Assembly (NCBI GenBank): GCA_031256435.1
Contig: JAIRQO010000057.1
Coordinates: 1-55,586, forward strand
Direction: 5' to 3'
From: Cellulomonadaceae bacterium
GTDB taxonomy: Bacteria > Actinomycetota > Actinomycetes > Actinomycetales > Cellulomonadaceae
DNA length: 55,586 bases
Of the stretch, positions 18,801 to 27,757 are shown one piece after another. Within the stretch, counting starts at the first letter, position 1. Each line of letters starts with the position of its first letter. The translations under genes and the position numbers were made by a program. Below the pieces are notes generated by a model. It saw only the letters and a program-made list of their open reading frames with translations, did no database searches and was not told the DNA's origin.

Positions 18801-19377
18801 CGTTCTGAGGACCGAAAATGTCCTGAAGTTCTTGGGCTTCCTTGACGGCTTCGTCGTACTGACCCAAACGCAAACGCGTTTGCACGGCGCCGCTGGGGCA
18901 TCCCGTGGACACAATAATGCCTTCGCTGTACTCCGCAAGGAGTTCTTTGTCCATGCGCGGCTTGTAGAAATAGCCTTCAGCAAAGGAGCGCGACGAGAGC
19001 CGGTAGAGATTGTGCAAGCCCGTAGTGTTTTCCGCCCACATGGTCATGTGGGTGTAGGCACCGCCGCCGGAAACGTCATCCCCGCCTTCCTCGTTGGCAC
19101 TTCCTAGGCCCCACTTCACGCGCCTGCGCTCGGATCGATGCGTTCCGGGGGTGATATACGCCTCAATACCGATGATGGGCTTCACCCCGTGCTGGCGAGC
19201 CTTGGTGTAGAAGTCATACGCTCCATGGAGGTTGCCGTGGTCTGACATGGCAATAGCGGACATTCCTTGCTGGGTGACTCGCTCAAAGAGCCCGTTCAGG
19301 AGGGAGGCTCCGTCCAACATGGAGTATTCGGTGTGAACATGAAGGTGAACGAAGTCCGTGTTCGCTGTTGTGGTCAT
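15823..19377 (-). CDS. dnaE: DNA polymerase III subunit alpha
   Basis: This is the catalytic subunit of the replicative polymerase. The 1184-residue protein starts with a PHP domain ([35 protein letters not shown]). The palm carries [24 protein letters not shown] with the catalytic aspartates, after [51 protein letters not shown] follows, then an OB-fold region near the C-terminus. The ATG at 19377 has GGAGG 4-9 bases upstream. It lies just upstream of hisD and diverges from the DUF6308-like gene. Nothing unusual was seen in the sequence. Confidence 0.97.
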   Translation of the reverse strand: MTTTANTDFVHLHVHTEYSMLDGASLLNGLFERVTQQGMSAIAMSDHGNLHGAYDFYTKARQHGVKPIIGIEAYITPGTHRSERRRVKWGLGSANEEGGDDVSGGGAYTHMTMWAENTTGLHNLYRLSSRSFAEGYFYKPRMDKELLAEYSEGIIVSTGCPSGAVQTRLRLGQYDEAVKEAQELQDIFGPQNVYLELMDHGLSIERRVRNDLLRLGKQLNITPLATNDSHYNNPEDAEAQEALLCVNARSTLSEPTYAQGGKRFAFDGTGYYIKSAAEMRHLWDSQGLMEACDATLEVAERCEITMEESTGTYMPHPPVPEGQTEEEWFRAEVWRGIEERYPGTALTHAVKDRVTMELDVVAAKGYCGYYLVVADFIKWAKGSGIRVGPGRGSGAGSIAAYALGITGLDPLEHGLLFERFLNPERPSMPDFDIDIDDHRRGEVIAYVTEKYGSERVAQIGTFGRIKAKAAIKDAARILDHPFGVGDRITKVLPQNLKFTLPQIFDAESSLYAEGAEFRTMYEAQPDVQKIYHTALGLEGQIRQTGVHAAGVIMSNTPLIDVIPLMDPKSDGQTITQFEYPTCEALGLVKMDFLGLSNLSTLDNAVENVQANRGETIILEDLPFDDAATYDLMGRGDTLGVFQLDGSGMRSLLRSMQPTEFADITAVSALYRPGPMGMDSHTNYAHRKNGRQEVEPIHPELAEALEPILGETFGLVVYQEQVMEIAQRLAGYSLGAADNMRRIMGKKKPEALAKEFGTFEAGMVANGFHKAAIKKLWDVLVPFAEYAFNKSHSAAYGVITYWTAYMKANYRAEYMAALLQSATNDKDKMPLYLTECRRMGITVLPPDVNDSSAKFTAVGEDIRFGLLGIRNVGEGPVEGILQARSSEGAFNNFTDFLDKVPDSVCNKKVIESLIKAGGFDSIENSRRALMVIHEMAVDAVKSVKRKEAEGQFDLFGFSQEGPSFQVDVPDLPEFDKKSKLAFEREMLRLYVSDHPLSGLEHVLGRAADTQILDITSNEDFPDNHTVKVAGLITVVDRRIAKASGKPYGIVTLEDLSGPIEVGFFGDTYLAYETVLAPDAVVAIKGKTQRRDEAVTLRAVEVSLPDTSGGTDSPLMLNVPQNRCVDHTIAQLNTVLNAYPGDAEVHVTVEEPGKRTTLRTAHRVEKSPSLVGDLKALLGPACLSDR

Positions 19378-19522
19378 TCGTCCTCCGATACGTTGGCGCC
19401 CGGAGTAGTGGTGGGTCCGCCATGACCCGTCCCCGTGGCAGGAGCCGAGTCTAGTGATATCCGGACGGTCACCTTACGCCGATTGCGTGCATTGCGGCCC
19501 TAAACAGGCCAGAGTAGTCCCC

Positions 19523-20260
19523 ATGAGTCACGTGTCACTTCCTGTCATCCTTGAACCCGAGAACAGCGATCTTGCTGTAGCACTGTTGAAGGATTACTTT
19601 GTGCCGCCAGACGGCGTGGGAAGTGACTTCAAGGGCGCCTGCTTTGAGCACATTGGGCGCGAGTGGAATGACATGCGGTACGTGAACCGCGTTACGGCCT
19701 CGGACATTGTGGCCGTCTCCTGCTTGGACGTGGACATTCCCGCCAACGCCTCCATTGCTCTGCTGGGCGTGGACACGGAGCCCGTGAGTGATCTCCTGGC
19801 GCAAATTCCTGTGGATTTGGACCTGTGGAACGCCACCGACGATGAGATTGGCCCGCGCTCCGCGCTCTTTGCCCTGTGGCGTTACCTGCGCCGGTACTCC
19901 GGTGTGGGGCAGTCCACCACCTCAAAGATCATTGCGCGGAAGCGCCCCCGGTTGGCCCCGGTGTTTGACGCCGTTATTGCCACCGAGTTGGGACTGCGGG
20001 ATGCCGGTGGACACTGGCAGTTGATGCGGGATCTGCTGAACTCCGGTGGTTCAGCACCGCTGCACCTGCAGTTGACCGCGCTGGGCCAGCGTGCTGGCCT
20101 CAACATGGAACGTATTACCCCGCTGCGCGTGTTCGATGTAGCCGTGTGGTACTTCGGTAACCCCAAACTCACCAAGCGCGTCAAGTGGGTTGCTGCCGAT
20201 CACGGTGCCGTGGTGCCCGTTCACCCCACACCCGAGGACGGGTTTGCCGCAACGTTCTAG
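19523..20260 (+). CDS. DUF6308-like actinobacterial protein
   Basis: The 245-residue soluble protein resembles the DUF6308 family of actinobacteria, whose function is unknown. The central part reads WRYLRRYSGVGQSTTSKIIARKRPRLAPVFDAVI, a helix-hairpin-helix-like segment that could bind nucleic acid; that reading is inference. No signal peptide or membrane segment is visible. The ATG at 19523 is preferred because the protein from there looks uniform. An ATG at 19454 would add 23 residues ending in a Cys-rich stretch. The gene converges on the pseudouridine synthase gene, with a strong hairpin between the two. Confidence 0.65.
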   Translation: MSHVSLPVILEPENSDLAVALLKDYFVPPDGVGSDFKGACFEHIGREWNDMRYVNRVTASDIVAVSCLDVDIPANASIALLGVDTEPVSDLLAQIPVDLDLWNATDDEIGPRSALFALWRYLRRYSGVGQSTTSKIIARKRPRLAPVFDAVIATELGLRDAGGHWQLMRDLLNSGGSAPLHLQLTALGQRAGLNMERITPLRVFDVAVWYFGNPKLTKRVKWVAADHGAVVPVHPTPEDGFAATF

Positions 20261-20286
20261 GTTTCTAGGGAACAGCGTAGACGTAC

Positions 20287-20313
20287 TGCTCCGGGGCGGA
20301 CCGTCCCGGAGCA
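20287..20313. terminator. Hairpin between convergent genes
   Basis: Arms TGCTCCGGG and CCCGGAGCA (9 bp) enclose a 9-base loop. It lies between the ends of the DUF6308-like gene and the rluD-like gene and could serve both strands. No T-run is present. Confidence 0.5.
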
Positions 20314-20363
20314 TCGTCGTAGGTGGTGATTCCCCACCGCACGATGGCATGATGGCACGATGG

Positions 20364-21284
20364 CTAACCGCGCAGAATCTCCAGGGCCGCCGCCAAATCG
20401 GCGGGATACTCTGAGGACACCTCGGTCCACACTCCCGTGATGGGGTGGGTGAACCCGAGGGTCTGCGAGTGGAGCCACTGGTGCGCCAATCCTACGGACT
20501 CGGCAAGGACGGGATCGGCCCCATAGGTGATATCACCCAGCAACGGGTGCCGCAACGCGGCAAAGTGAACGCGGATTTGATGGGTTCGGCCCGTTTCCAA
20601 GCGCACTTCACACAGCGTTGCTGACGGAAGCATTTCCATCACCTCGTAGTGCGTGACCGAGGCCCTGCCATCCGCCCGGACGGTGAACTTCCAGTCGTTG
20701 GTGGGATGGCGGCCAATGGGGGCATCAATTGTTCCCGTCATGTGCTCGGGATACCCCTGGCACACGGCGTGATAGATCTTCTTGGGCGTTCTGTCTCGAA
20801 ACGCCTGCTTGAGTCCCGTGTAGGCGGACTCGGACTTTGCCACCACCATTAATCCTGACGTCCCTACGTCAAGCCGTTGAACAATGCCGCGCCGTTCCGG
20901 AGCGCCCGAGGTGGTGACCGTGACGCCCTGAGCGAGGAGCGCACCGAGCACCGTAGGCCCAGTCCACCCCGCTGACGCGTGTGCCGCAACCCCTACAGGT
21001 TTATCGACGATCACCACATCATCATCCTGATACATGATGTCCATCTGGACCTCAGGTTCAAGTTCGGGTTCGCGCACAGCGCTGGCCTCCGGTACCACCA
21101 CTTCTACACGAGTACCCGCAAAAAGACGCTGTGATTTGGCCACGTCTCGCCCGGCAATCGTGACTGCCCCACTCGCAATGAGATCCGATGCTGCGGAGCG
21201 AGACACTCCGAGCATGCCTGCCAAGGCAATATCGGCACGGTCTCCGCTAGAACTTGTGGGAACCGGGAACACGCGCGCTGTCAT
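20364..21284 (-). CDS. RluA/RluD-family rRNA pseudouridine synthase
   Basis: Enzymes of this family isomerise uridine to pseudouridine in 23S rRNA or tRNA. The 306-residue protein has an N-terminal S4 RNA-binding domain (about residues 15-70, RADIALAGMLGVSRSAASDLIASGAVTIAG). The catalytic core follows, with VVIVDKPVGVAAHASAG, QRLDVGTSGLMVVAKS containing the catalytic Asp, and GRTHQIRVHFAALRHPLLGD. The usual His of HRLD is Gln here. Its ATG overlaps the TGA of lspA (ATGA), so translation is coupled. The lspA-rluD pair is common in bacteria. Confidence 0.92.
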   Translation of the reverse strand: MTARVFPVPTSSSGDRADIALAGMLGVSRSAASDLIASGAVTIAGRDVAKSQRLFAGTRVEVVVPEASAVREPELEPEVQMDIMYQDDDVVIVDKPVGVAAHASAGWTGPTVLGALLAQGVTVTTSGAPERRGIVQRLDVGTSGLMVVAKSESAYTGLKQAFRDRTPKKIYHAVCQGYPEHMTGTIDAPIGRHPTNDWKFTVRADGRASVTHYEVMEMLPSATLCEVRLETGRTHQIRVHFAALRHPLLGDITYGADPVLAESVGLAHQWLHSQTLGFTHPITGVWTEVSSEYPADLAAALEILRG

Positions 21285-21847
21285 GCGGGGATTTTTGGCT
21301 CTGGACGGCTCCCGTCAAACCCGATGCCTCGGATGGACAGGATGACAATGAGCACGGCAGCCGCCACAATAGCGATATCGGCCACGTTGCCCACAAACCA
21401 ATCCCCGTATTCAATGAAGTCAATCACGTGTCCTTCGGCAAAGGACGGCGGCCGGACCAGCCTGTCAATGAGGTTCCCAATGGCGCCTCCGAGCATTAGC
21501 GCCAGAGCGATGGCCCAAGCATGGGAACGAATCTTCCCAATCACCCGGACCATCACGGCTATCACTACCACCACAATGATGGTCAGCACCCAGGTATAGC
21601 CGTACCCAATCCCCAGGGCAGCGCCAGGGTTCCGCAACAGCCGCAAGGACAGGAGATTGCCCAGGATGCGCACAGGTTCGGTGCGGCCTTCCAATGCGGA
21701 CACAGCCCACCACTTGGTGGCCTGATCAATGATCACTACCACCACGGCCAGCACAAAAGTGGCTACTACCGGGTTGCGTTGGAGGAAACCGGGAGCAGGT
21801 GCAGGCGCGGTCTCGTTGCCGCGTTGAGTATTGTCATCAGAAGCCAT
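21281..21847 (-). CDS. lspA: Signal peptidase II (lipoprotein signal peptidase)
   Basis: LspA cleaves the signal peptide of prolipoproteins after Lgt has lipidated the cysteine. The 188-residue protein has four hydrophobic segments. The family motifs are NPGAALGIGYG, GGAIGNLIDRLVRP with the first catalytic Asp, and VGNVADIAIVAA with the second. The tail beyond the last helix is short. A TAGACT lies 8 bases before the ATG, close to the leaderless pattern seen elsewhere. It overlaps the next gene by 4 bases. Confidence 0.95.
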   Translation of the reverse strand: MASDDNTQRGNETAPAPAPGFLQRNPVVATFVLAVVVVIIDQATKWWAVSALEGRTEPVRILGNLLSLRLLRNPGAALGIGYGYTWVLTIIVVVVIAVMVRVIGKIRSHAWAIALALMLGGAIGNLIDRLVRPPSFAEGHVIDFIEYGDWFVGNVADIAIVAAAVLIVILSIRGIGFDGSRPEPKIPA

Positions 21848-21855
21848 CGCTTCTG

Positions 21856-21861
21856 AGTCTA
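21856..21861 (-). promoter_or_regulatory. -10-like hexamer near lspA start
   Basis: TAGACT ends 8 bases before the ATG of lspA, which would give a leader of about one base. Confidence 0.35.
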
Positions 21862-21885
21862 CAAGCCTTGGTCACTTATGGACCG

Positions 21886-22359
21886 CTAACGCCGCTCCTC
21901 GCGTGCTTTGGCTTCCACGGAAAGCGTGGCGCGAGGGAAGGCTTGGAGGCGAGCCTTGCCAATGGCATTCCCTGTCACTTCACAGGTGGCGTAACTGCCG
22001 TCCTGCAAGCGTCCCAGGGCGTGCTCGGTTTGGCTCAGCAACGAGCGCAAGTTGTTGACCATGGTGAGTTCATGTTCCCGCTCCAAGGCCGAGGAGCCGT
22101 AATCTGCCTGATCATCCCCGGCACCATCCCCGGAGTTCCTCAGGAGATCATCCAGTGACCGCTCGGCGGCAACTAACTCCTCTGAGAGGCGCACCTGATC
22201 ATCAAGCAGTCCTGTGGCTTGGACCATCACCTCGTCTACGGTCCACGGTTCCTCACCGTGGCGAACAGGGAACTTCTTCACGTCCGTGGGGAGATTGGGG
22301 AAGACGTCTTGCCGTGTGGCCGCACGGGCAGAGGCTTTGACCGCCGTTGTGACTGTCAT
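21886..22359 (-). CDS. TraR/DksA-like protein without the zinc cysteines
   Basis: DksA-like proteins bind RNA polymerase through its secondary channel and alter transcription. This 157-residue protein has a long helical middle (LSEELVAAERSLDDLL, ALEREHELTMVNNLRSLLSQTEHALGRL) and then the family end GSYATCEVTGNAIGKARLQAFPRATLSVEAKARE. In DksA that end is a four-cysteine finger; here only one Cys remains, with Thr and Leu or Val at other positions. The fold may therefore be held without zinc. The ATG at 22359 is chosen because the longer frame to 22419 would run into the divIVA terminator hairpin. AGGAG lies 10 bases upstream. Confidence 0.8.
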   Translation of the reverse strand: MTVTTAVKASARAATRQDVFPNLPTDVKKFPVRHGEEPWTVDEVMVQATGLLDDQVRLSEELVAAERSLDDLLRNSGDGAGDDQADYGSSALEREHELTMVNNLRSLLSQTEHALGRLQDGSYATCEVTGNAIGKARLQAFPRATLSVEAKAREERR

Positions 22360-22417
22360 GTGATGCCAACTCCTCGATTCGATGCGTTCCCCGTGCTTAG
22401 TGAAGATTCTAGGCAGC

Positions 22418-22471
22418 AAAGAGGCCCATACCGCCGTGCCACGCCGTGGCGTGAAGCAGTACAGGCCTCTT
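22418..22471 (-). terminator. Hairpin downstream of divIVA
   Basis: On the minus strand AAGAGGCC pairs with GGCCTCTTT across a loop that itself holds a GCCACG hairpin. A short T-run follows. It fits a terminator for divIVA. Confidence 0.5.
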
Positions 22472-22491
22472 CAATGACCGGGTGGGAAGAA

Positions 22492-23256
22492 CTAGATCCC
22501 GTTATTCTGACCGGTAGGGAGATCGGAAGGACTGCGGTCCAATTCACCAAGCAGGTTGCTCAGGAAGCCTTGGAGGCGGATCCGGTAGTCACGCTCAAAC
22601 TGACGCAACTCGTCAATCTTGCGCTCCAGGACACCCTTCTCTTGCTCGAGTTGAGTCAGAGTGGCGTTCTTCTTGTCATCCGCTTCTTGCACCACGCGGG
22701 CGTGCTCGTTCTTGGCATCGGTGACGATGCTGTCAGCGTGATCCTTGGCGGAAGCAATGGTTTGGTCGGCAACCATCTGGGCGTTGCGGAGAACTCCCGT
22801 GGCTGCGGTGATCTCGTCTACCGGTTCGCCCTCGGGCGCAGCGGCCAGGGCTGCGGGTGCAGCAGCAGCGGCTTGCTCGAGTTCAGCAATCCGAGCCTGA
22901 GCATCGGCGAGTTGCCCCTTCAGGCCTTCGTTCTCCTCAGCAAGTGCCGGATCCACCTCTGCGGGGCCGGCGGCCTCGTCCTCAGCGGGTGCCTCGGGCT
23001 CGGCAGGTGCCTCGGGTTCAGCAGGTGCCTCAGGCGCTGCTGCGGCGGCTGCATCGGACTTGGACAGTTCGGCAACGCGTGCCTCAGTCCCAGCAAGTTT
23101 GGCCTTGAGTGCGTCATTCTCTTCGGTCAAAGCCGAGATGGTTCGCACAACCTCGTCCAGGTAGTCATCTACCTCATCGATGTCATAGCCTTCTTTTAGG
23201 CGGGTAGGAGTAAACCGCTTGTTGAGGATGTCTTCTGCTGTGAGCAGCGCCATCAT
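22492..23256 (-). CDS. divIVA: DivIVA/Wag31 polar growth protein
   Basis: DivIVA binds curved membrane at poles and septa and recruits the wall elongation machinery in actinobacteria. The 254-residue protein begins with the conserved MALLTAEDILNKRFTPTRLKEGYDIDEVDDYLDEVV (residues 2-37). A coiled coil follows, then a low-complexity linker of PEAPAE repeats (about 75-100), and a second long coiled coil to the end. GAGGTGAC lies just before the two adjacent ATG codons, and either could be used. It is the last gene of the division block, followed by a hairpin. Confidence 0.94.
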   Translation of the reverse strand: MMALLTAEDILNKRFTPTRLKEGYDIDEVDDYLDEVVRTISALTEENDALKAKLAGTEARVAELSKSDAAAAAAPEAPAEPEAPAEPEAPAEDEAAGPAEVDPALAEENEGLKGQLADAQARIAELEQAAAAAPAALAAAPEGEPVDEITAATGVLRNAQMVADQTIASAKDHADSIVTDAKNEHARVVQEADDKKNATLTQLEQEKGVLERKIDELRQFERDYRIRLQGFLSNLLGELDRSPSDLPTGQNNGI

Positions 23257-23428
23257 GTCACCTCACTGATTGAAGAAAATGTGTTCCGGTCACTCATAAC
23301 GTTAGCCGACCAGTAAACGAACGCGCGCACGACGACACGCGCCACGACGCACCAATTTTGCCAAAGTGCCCGTTTTGCACCGAAACGTTCCATTTTCTTC
23401 ACACTTCAGGCACAAAGTGAGAGGAAAG

Positions 23429-23719
23429 TCACACCATGGAGAAAATCTGGGACAGCATCATCACCACAAAAAACACCACCATGAAGCCGAGGTCAACGGC
23501 CATATTCCCCAGTCTCAGGGGTGGAATGAATCGGCGCAGGAGATTTAACGGCGGATCAGTAATGGTGTAAATCAGTTCCGCAATGATCAGTACCGCTCCA
23601 CGCGGCTTGAAATCTCGAACAAAAAACTGAACCCAGCCAAACACCATGCGGATGACAAGAGCCAGGAGATAAATCCACAGCAGGAGACCGAGGAGATGGA
23701 AAAAGACCCGCACGCGCAC
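23429..23719 (-). CDS. YggT family membrane protein
   Basis: The 96-residue protein has two hydrophobic segments (LLGLLLWIYLLALVIRMVFGWV and GFMVVFFVVMMLSQIF) and the family motif ITDPPLNLLRRFIPPLRLG. YggT proteins lie between sepF and divIVA in most actinobacteria and are linked to division or osmotic stress, but their activity is unknown. The GTG at 23719 is the likely start. No strong ribosome binding site is seen; a second GTG lies two codons on. Confidence 0.88.
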   Translation of the reverse strand: MRVRVFFHLLGLLLWIYLLALVIRMVFGWVQFFVRDFKPRGAVLIIAELIYTITDPPLNLLRRFIPPLRLGNMAVDLGFMVVFFVVMMLSQIFSMV

Positions 23720-23758
23720 AAGATACGCGGTACGGGCCTCAGTTTCCGTGTGGCTCGC

Positions 23759-24220
23759 TCAACTTTGGTTGTAGAACTGCGCTCCGGGTGCTCCGTGTGC
23801 TGCCTCAACCTCTTCCTCGCCCAAAATCTCAATGTGCTCGGGAGAGAGCAAGAACACCTTGTTGGTCACGCGCTCAATGGCGCCGTGAAGACCAAAAATG
23901 AGTCCAGCCGAGAAGTCCACCAGGCGCTTTGCGTCGGCATCGTCCATGTCAGTCAAGTTCATGATCACCGGAACACCGCCGCGGAAGGCTTCACCGATGA
24001 GACGTGCATCGTTGTAGGAACGCGGGTGAATGGTGGTGATCCGCCGCAAATCCGAGGGAGGTGCAGCAACTCTGGAGTATTCGGGCCTAATGGGAGTCAC
24101 TTCCGCCGCGTACTCATCATTCATGGCAACCTCTGCTCCGGCATAGTCCTCAATGTATTCCTCGGGAAGATCCTCAGCAAGAACCCCCAGGCCAATTCCG
24201 ATTTTACGAAGCGCTGACAT
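23759..24220 (-). CDS. sepF: Cell division protein SepF
   Basis: SepF is a membrane-associated anchor that binds the FtsZ C-terminus. The 153-residue protein starts [17 protein letters not shown], a short amphipathic-like segment, followed by an acidic linker. The DUF552 core reads [67 protein letters not shown]. The ATG at 24220 has AAGGAG 11 bases upstream and gives the normal family length. The upstream ATG at 24313 is rejected. The yggS gene that usually sits between pgeF and sepF in actinobacteria is missing. Confidence 0.94.
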   Translation of the reverse strand: MSALRKIGIGLGVLAEDLPEEYIEDYAGAEVAMNDEYAAEVTPIRPEYSRVAAPPSDLRRITTIHPRSYNDARLIGEAFRGGVPVIMNLTDMDDADAKRLVDFSAGLIFGLHGAIERVTNKVFLLSPEHIEILGEEEVEAAHGAPGAQFYNQS

Positions 24221-24337
24221 TGGCTTACAGCTCCTTGGTTCGCCGTGAATGTGGATGACCGGTGTGGTCACAGGTGACGTTACGGCGCCGGTGAACCGGC
24301 ACGTAGGCGACACGCCGAAGGAATAACACGGTTGTTA

Positions 24338-25105
24338 TCACCTAGTAATAGCAATCACACCCGCTTGCCGTCCCGTGGTCTCGCCGTGGGCCGTTGCCCT
24401 GCGGTGCGAGTAGAACCGGGTGTCTTCACGAGTGCAAACATTGACATGCTGGACGTCCGTGATCCCCAGGCTGTGGAGTTGATGGACAGCGGCGGCGGGG
24501 AGGTCAAGTCCAGGGGTTCCCCACTGCGTGGTGGTGATTGCCTCCGGGTGTGCCTCGGCAGCGGAATCCTGCATTTCTTGCGGTACCTCGTAGCATGACC
24601 CGCAAATGGCTGGGCCCACCGCAGCGCTCATCCCTGACAACCGGGCACCGGCGTCTTTCATGGCCTCCACCGTGCGGGCAATAACCCCAAGGAGCACCCC
24701 CTGCCGTCCCGCGTGAGCGGTAGCCACCACACCAGTGACGGGATCAGCCAACACAATGGGAACGCAATCTGCCACCAGAACGGCAACGCCCAGGCCGGGT
24801 ACCTCGGACACCAACCCGTCAGCGGACCCCGCTGACTCTGGAGTGGGGGTTCCCGCCCAGGTATCCCGGTCCTGGCGGCCCAGGGTCATCACAGTATTCC
24901 CGTGTACTTGAGTAGAGAACGCAATAGGCGCACCCCACTGGGCACTGACGCGCTGGCGATTGCTCGCAACGTTAACGGGATTGTCCGTGACGTTAAATCC
25001 AAGGTTGAGAGAGTCCCACGGTGCATCAGAGACTCCGCCAGACCGCATGGTGAAGCCGGCAGTAATGGTGGGACCGAAGTCCACGGGTAGATACTCCACC
25101 GTCAC
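24338..25105 (-). CDS. pgeF: YfiH/PgeF family laccase-domain protein
   Basis: This family (DUF152) includes PgeF, which removes muropeptides carrying a misplaced amino acid from the peptidoglycan pool; polyphenol oxidase activity has also been reported. The 255-residue protein has metal-binding segments STQVHGNTV, VLVADCVPIVLAD, ATAHAGRQGVLLG and GPAICGSCYEV. The usual HAGWRG reads HAGRQG here. The GTG at 25105 has GAGGTGAC directly upstream. It follows ftsZ, as in other actinobacteria, after a 198-base gap filled mostly by tandem repeats. Confidence 0.88.
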   Translation of the reverse strand: MTVEYLPVDFGPTITAGFTMRSGGVSDAPWDSLNLGFNVTDNPVNVASNRQRVSAQWGAPIAFSTQVHGNTVMTLGRQDRDTWAGTPTPESAGSADGLVSEVPGLGVAVLVADCVPIVLADPVTGVVATAHAGRQGVLLGVIARTVEAMKDAGARLSGMSAAVGPAICGSCYEVPQEMQDSAAEAHPEAITTTQWGTPGLDLPAAAVHQLHSLGITDVQHVNVCTREDTRFYSHRRATAHGETTGRQAGVIAITR

Positions 25106-25129
25106 GTCACCTCACTGTTATCGCTGGTT

Positions 25130-25297
25130 TGGCCTCGTTCGATTGGCTTCGCTGAATTGGCCTCGTGGGGTTGCCCTCTCTAGTTGGGGCTTCCCGGCCT
25201 GACCTCGCTGGACTGACCGCTCTGGTCTGGCAACTCTGGCCAAGCCTCCCTGGTCTGGCAACTCTGGTCTGACAGCTCTGGGCTGACAGCTCTGGGC
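25130..25297. repeat. Twelve degenerate 14-base tandem repeats between ftsZ and pgeF
   Basis: Units resemble TGRCCTCGCTGGWC, for example TGGCCTCGTTCGAT, TGACCTCGCTGGAC, TGGCAACTCTGGTC and TGACAGCTCTGGGC. The last two units are identical. One unit has 13 bases and one 15, so the total is exactly 168 bases. No gene is in this gap. Confidence 0.8.
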
Positions 25298-25303
25298 GCC
25301 GCC

Positions 25304-26725
25304 TTACTTCAAGAAGTCAGGGACGTCCAGTTCCGCCTCGCGCGAGGGAGGAATGGGCTCGTAGAGGCGAGGGACGTCCAGGTGACGCTCCGCGTTCACA
25401 CCGTCAGCGATTTCCACCACTTCCGTCACCGCAGCAGCGGCCAGGTCAGGAGCCCCTGCGGGAACCGCAACGGGAATCGGTGCGTACTGCTCGGCTACGC
25501 CATACTGCTCCGCCAGTCCGTACTGCTCCGCTGGTACCTGCGGCTCAATATCGATCGGCTGCGGGATCGGACGTGCTGCGGAGTGCGATCCCGTGGTGAC
25601 CGGGACCGCTGGCATCGGCGCGGGGATGCCATACGGGGAACCCACAGGCGTTGCCCCCACAGGTGCGGCAACAGGCGGTGCCGAAACCACAGCGGGAGCG
25701 GGCACTGCCGGGGCAACCACGGGAGCTGTGCTGGCCTGGTAGTGGGAGGTTCGCGGGGTGTCCTTGCGGGTGTGAGGCGTTCCGCCATCAAACCCGGCGG
25801 CAATCACGGTGATCCGTACCTTGTCACCCAACGTGTTGTCCACCACGTGACCAAAGATGATGTTGGCCTCGGGGTGTACGGCCTCTTGAACCATGCGCGC
25901 GGCATCTTCCACTTCACGGATACCCAACTCGGAGTTTCCTTGAATGCACAGCAGAACGCCGTGGGCGCCGTCAATAGTGGCTTCAAGAAGCGGGCTGGAA
26001 ATGGCCAACTCGGCAGCGTTCACGGCGCGATCCTCGCCTTCCGCCTCACCGATACCCATGAGAGCGCTTCCGGCACCCTTCATCACGGACTTCACATCTG
26101 CAAAGTCCAGGTTTATGGCACCCGAAGTGTGGATCAGATCCGTGATTCCCTGAACACCCGAACGCAACACTTGGTCAGCCTCGGCGTACGCGGCAATGGT
26201 GGAGATGTTGGGATCCGCCAACTGGAGAAGGCGGTCATTAGGAATCACGATGAGTGTGTCTACTGCTTCACGGAGCTTGTCCACACCCTCGTCAGCCTGT
26301 GCGGCCCGGCGGCGTCCCTCAAAGTGGAACGGGCGGGTGACTACACCCACGGTGAGCGCGCCCAGATCACGGGCGATGCGGGCCACCACGGGCGCTCCCC
26401 CGGTCCCTGTTCCACCACCTTCACCGGCGGTCACAAATACCATGTCCGCACCACGGAGGGCTTCCTCAATCTCGTCAGCATGATCCTCGGCTGCCTTGCG
26501 CCCCACGTTGGGGTCAGCGCCTGCGCCGAGTCCGCGCGTCAACTCCCGGCCAATGTCCAACTTGACATCAGCGCCAGAGGTCAACAAAGCCTGAGCATCC
26601 GTGTTGATGGCGATGAATTCAACACCTTGGACGCCATCGTCGATCATGCGGTCAACGGCGTTCACTCCGCCGCCACCCACACCAACAACTTTGATAAATG
26701 CCACGTAGTTCTGCGGACCTTGCAC
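25304..26725 (-). CDS. ftsZ: Cell division protein FtsZ
   Basis: FtsZ is the tubulin-like GTPase that forms the division ring. The 473-residue protein has [17 protein letters not shown] near residue 13, the GTP-binding signature [17 protein letters not shown] near 102, and the T7 loop [11 protein letters not shown] near 199. A long Pro-Ala-Val-rich linker follows (about 320-455, with repeated AEQYG-like units). It ends with the conserved LDVPDFLK that binds SepF and FtsA-type partners. The start is a GTG at 26725 with GTGAGG upstream. It sits between ftsQ and pgeF, the normal order. Confidence 0.98.
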   Translation of the reverse strand: MQGPQNYVAFIKVVGVGGGGVNAVDRMIDDGVQGVEFIAINTDAQALLTSGADVKLDIGRELTRGLGAGADPNVGRKAAEDHADEIEEALRGADMVFVTAGEGGGTGTGGAPVVARIARDLGALTVGVVTRPFHFEGRRRAAQADEGVDKLREAVDTLIVIPNDRLLQLADPNISTIAAYAEADQVLRSGVQGITDLIHTSGAINLDFADVKSVMKGAGSALMGIGEAEGEDRAVNAAELAISSPLLEATIDGAHGVLLCIQGNSELGIREVEDAARMVQEAVHPEANIIFGHVVDNTLGDKVRITVIAAGFDGGTPHTRKDTPRTSHYQASTAPVVAPAVPAPAVVSAPPVAAPVGATPVGSPYGIPAPMPAVPVTTGSHSAARPIPQPIDIEPQVPAEQYGLAEQYGVAEQYAPIPVAVPAGAPDLAAAAVTEVVEIADGVNAERHLDVPRLYEPIPPSREAELDVPDFLK

Positions 26726-26838
26726 GATGGTGCCTCACTGTAGATGGGAGCGCTTGGTCAGACCGTATGCTTACACACTTGTAGTTTCCGTGAAGCCCCT
26801 CGGCGTGTCGCACCGCTCGTGAAATACTTGTGAATTTG

Positions 26839-27582
26839 TTACCGAGAAATGGGGAGTTCTGGTGACGTCACATCAATAAACCTCGGCTGATGTTCAAGGC
26901 TTAACATGGAGAGCACCACGGCGGTTTTAATGGGCATCCGCCGTTCATTTCCCCACCGAATCACACGGCCCGAATACAACACACTTTCCACGGCGTCCCG
27001 AGATTCCGCTGTCGTGATTTTCGTGTCTTCACGCAACGAATCCGGTAAGGCATTGAGCACCTCAATCACGGCCCGCCGAACCGCCAGGTCCGCATCCTCC
27101 AGGCTGACGTCAGCAAGCGGAAGACCTTCTGGCCGCTCGTCGCGCACACCAGCAATGACCCCTTCACCGTCAACGAGCGTCCATTCGCCCTCACCAGGAA
27201 CGGCAATCACGGGTTCACGCGCCGTGAGGTTGATGGTCAGACCGGTGGGCCACGCCCTGGTCACGGTGACGTCCTTGACCCCCACCAGGTCCAGGATCTC
27301 CCGTTCCATCGCGGACACATCAACGCGGGGCAATGGCGTGGCGATGCGAGAGCGTACCGTGGCGTTCACCGCCTTCTTGCTAATGGTGCTGCCATGCCCC
27401 TGTGCCGTCACCGCCTCGGCATCCAGAGCAAACACGGGTGAGAAGAAGAACAGCCAGGTTGCACTGCCCACCACCGCCACGGCAAGAATGGAGCCGAGAA
27501 TTCGCTTCACCCACAAGCGGCGGCGCATCGCCTTCTTTTCCGCGAGGCGTTGAGCCATGGCGGTAGAGACGGTGGGGCGCAT
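26839..27582 (-). CDS. ftsQ: Cell division protein FtsQ
   Basis: FtsQ is a bitopic divisome protein. From the ATG at 27582 it has 247 residues: a short basic cytoplasmic part (MAQRLAEKKAMRRRLWVKR), one membrane segment (ILGSILAVAVVGSATWLFFF), a POTRA domain (FALDAEAVTAQGHGSTISKKAV) and the beta domain with GVKDVTVTRAWPTGLTINLTAREPVI. The ATG at 27582 lies 7 bases after CATAAT. The frame is open to 27756, but that start would overlap the next promoter. Upstream dcw genes such as murC are absent; the neighbour is an unrelated divergent gene. Confidence 0.9.
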   Translation of the reverse strand: MRPTVSTAMAQRLAEKKAMRRRLWVKRILGSILAVAVVGSATWLFFFSPVFALDAEAVTAQGHGSTISKKAVNATVRSRIATPLPRVDVSAMEREILDLVGVKDVTVTRAWPTGLTINLTAREPVIAVPGEGEWTLVDGEGVIAGVRDERPEGLPLADVSLEDADLAVRRAVIEVLNALPDSLREDTKITTAESRDAVESVLYSGRVIRWGNERRMPIKTAVVLSMLSLEHQPRFIDVTSPELPISR

Positions 27583-27589
27583 GCGGTGA

Positions 27590-27595
27590 ATTATG
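27590..27595 (-). promoter_or_regulatory. -10-like hexamer for ftsQ
   Basis: CATAAT, a five-of-six match to TATAAT, ends 7 bases before the ATG at 27582. Confidence 0.42.
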
Positions 27596-27630
27596 CCGTG
27601 AGGGGGGCCATTACCCGGCCTGCCACTCCG

Positions 27631-27672
27631 TGCGTGGTTGCCGCGCCCTGTCACTGTGCGTGGTTGCCGCGC
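27631..27672. repeat. 26-base tandem repeat between ftsQ and the reductase gene
   Basis: The 16-base word TGCGTGGTTGCCGCGC occurs twice with a 26-base period, with related flanks (CCACTCCG, CCTGTCACTG, TTTGTCACCG). Confidence 0.7.
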
Positions 27673-27751
27673 TTTGTCACCGTGACCTGCCCAGTCTGTG
27701 GCATTCCCCACGTCCATCCGTGAGACGCGCGTTTCATATCTCAGGGGAGCG

Positions 27752-27757
27752 TACACT
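27752..27757 (+). promoter_or_regulatory. -10-like hexamer for the aldo/keto reductase gene
   Basis: TACACT ends 7 bases before the ATG at 27765. No -35 element is obvious. Confidence 0.48.

Noticed and set aside
18064-19107. A 347-codon plus-strand open frame opposite dnaE
   Set aside because: It lies wholly inside the PHP domain region of dnaE, and the encoded sequence has no recognisable pattern.
25382-26743. A 453-codon plus-strand open frame opposite ftsZ
   Set aside because: It is a shadow of ftsZ caused by GC-rich codon use. No motif is visible and the minus strand is certain.
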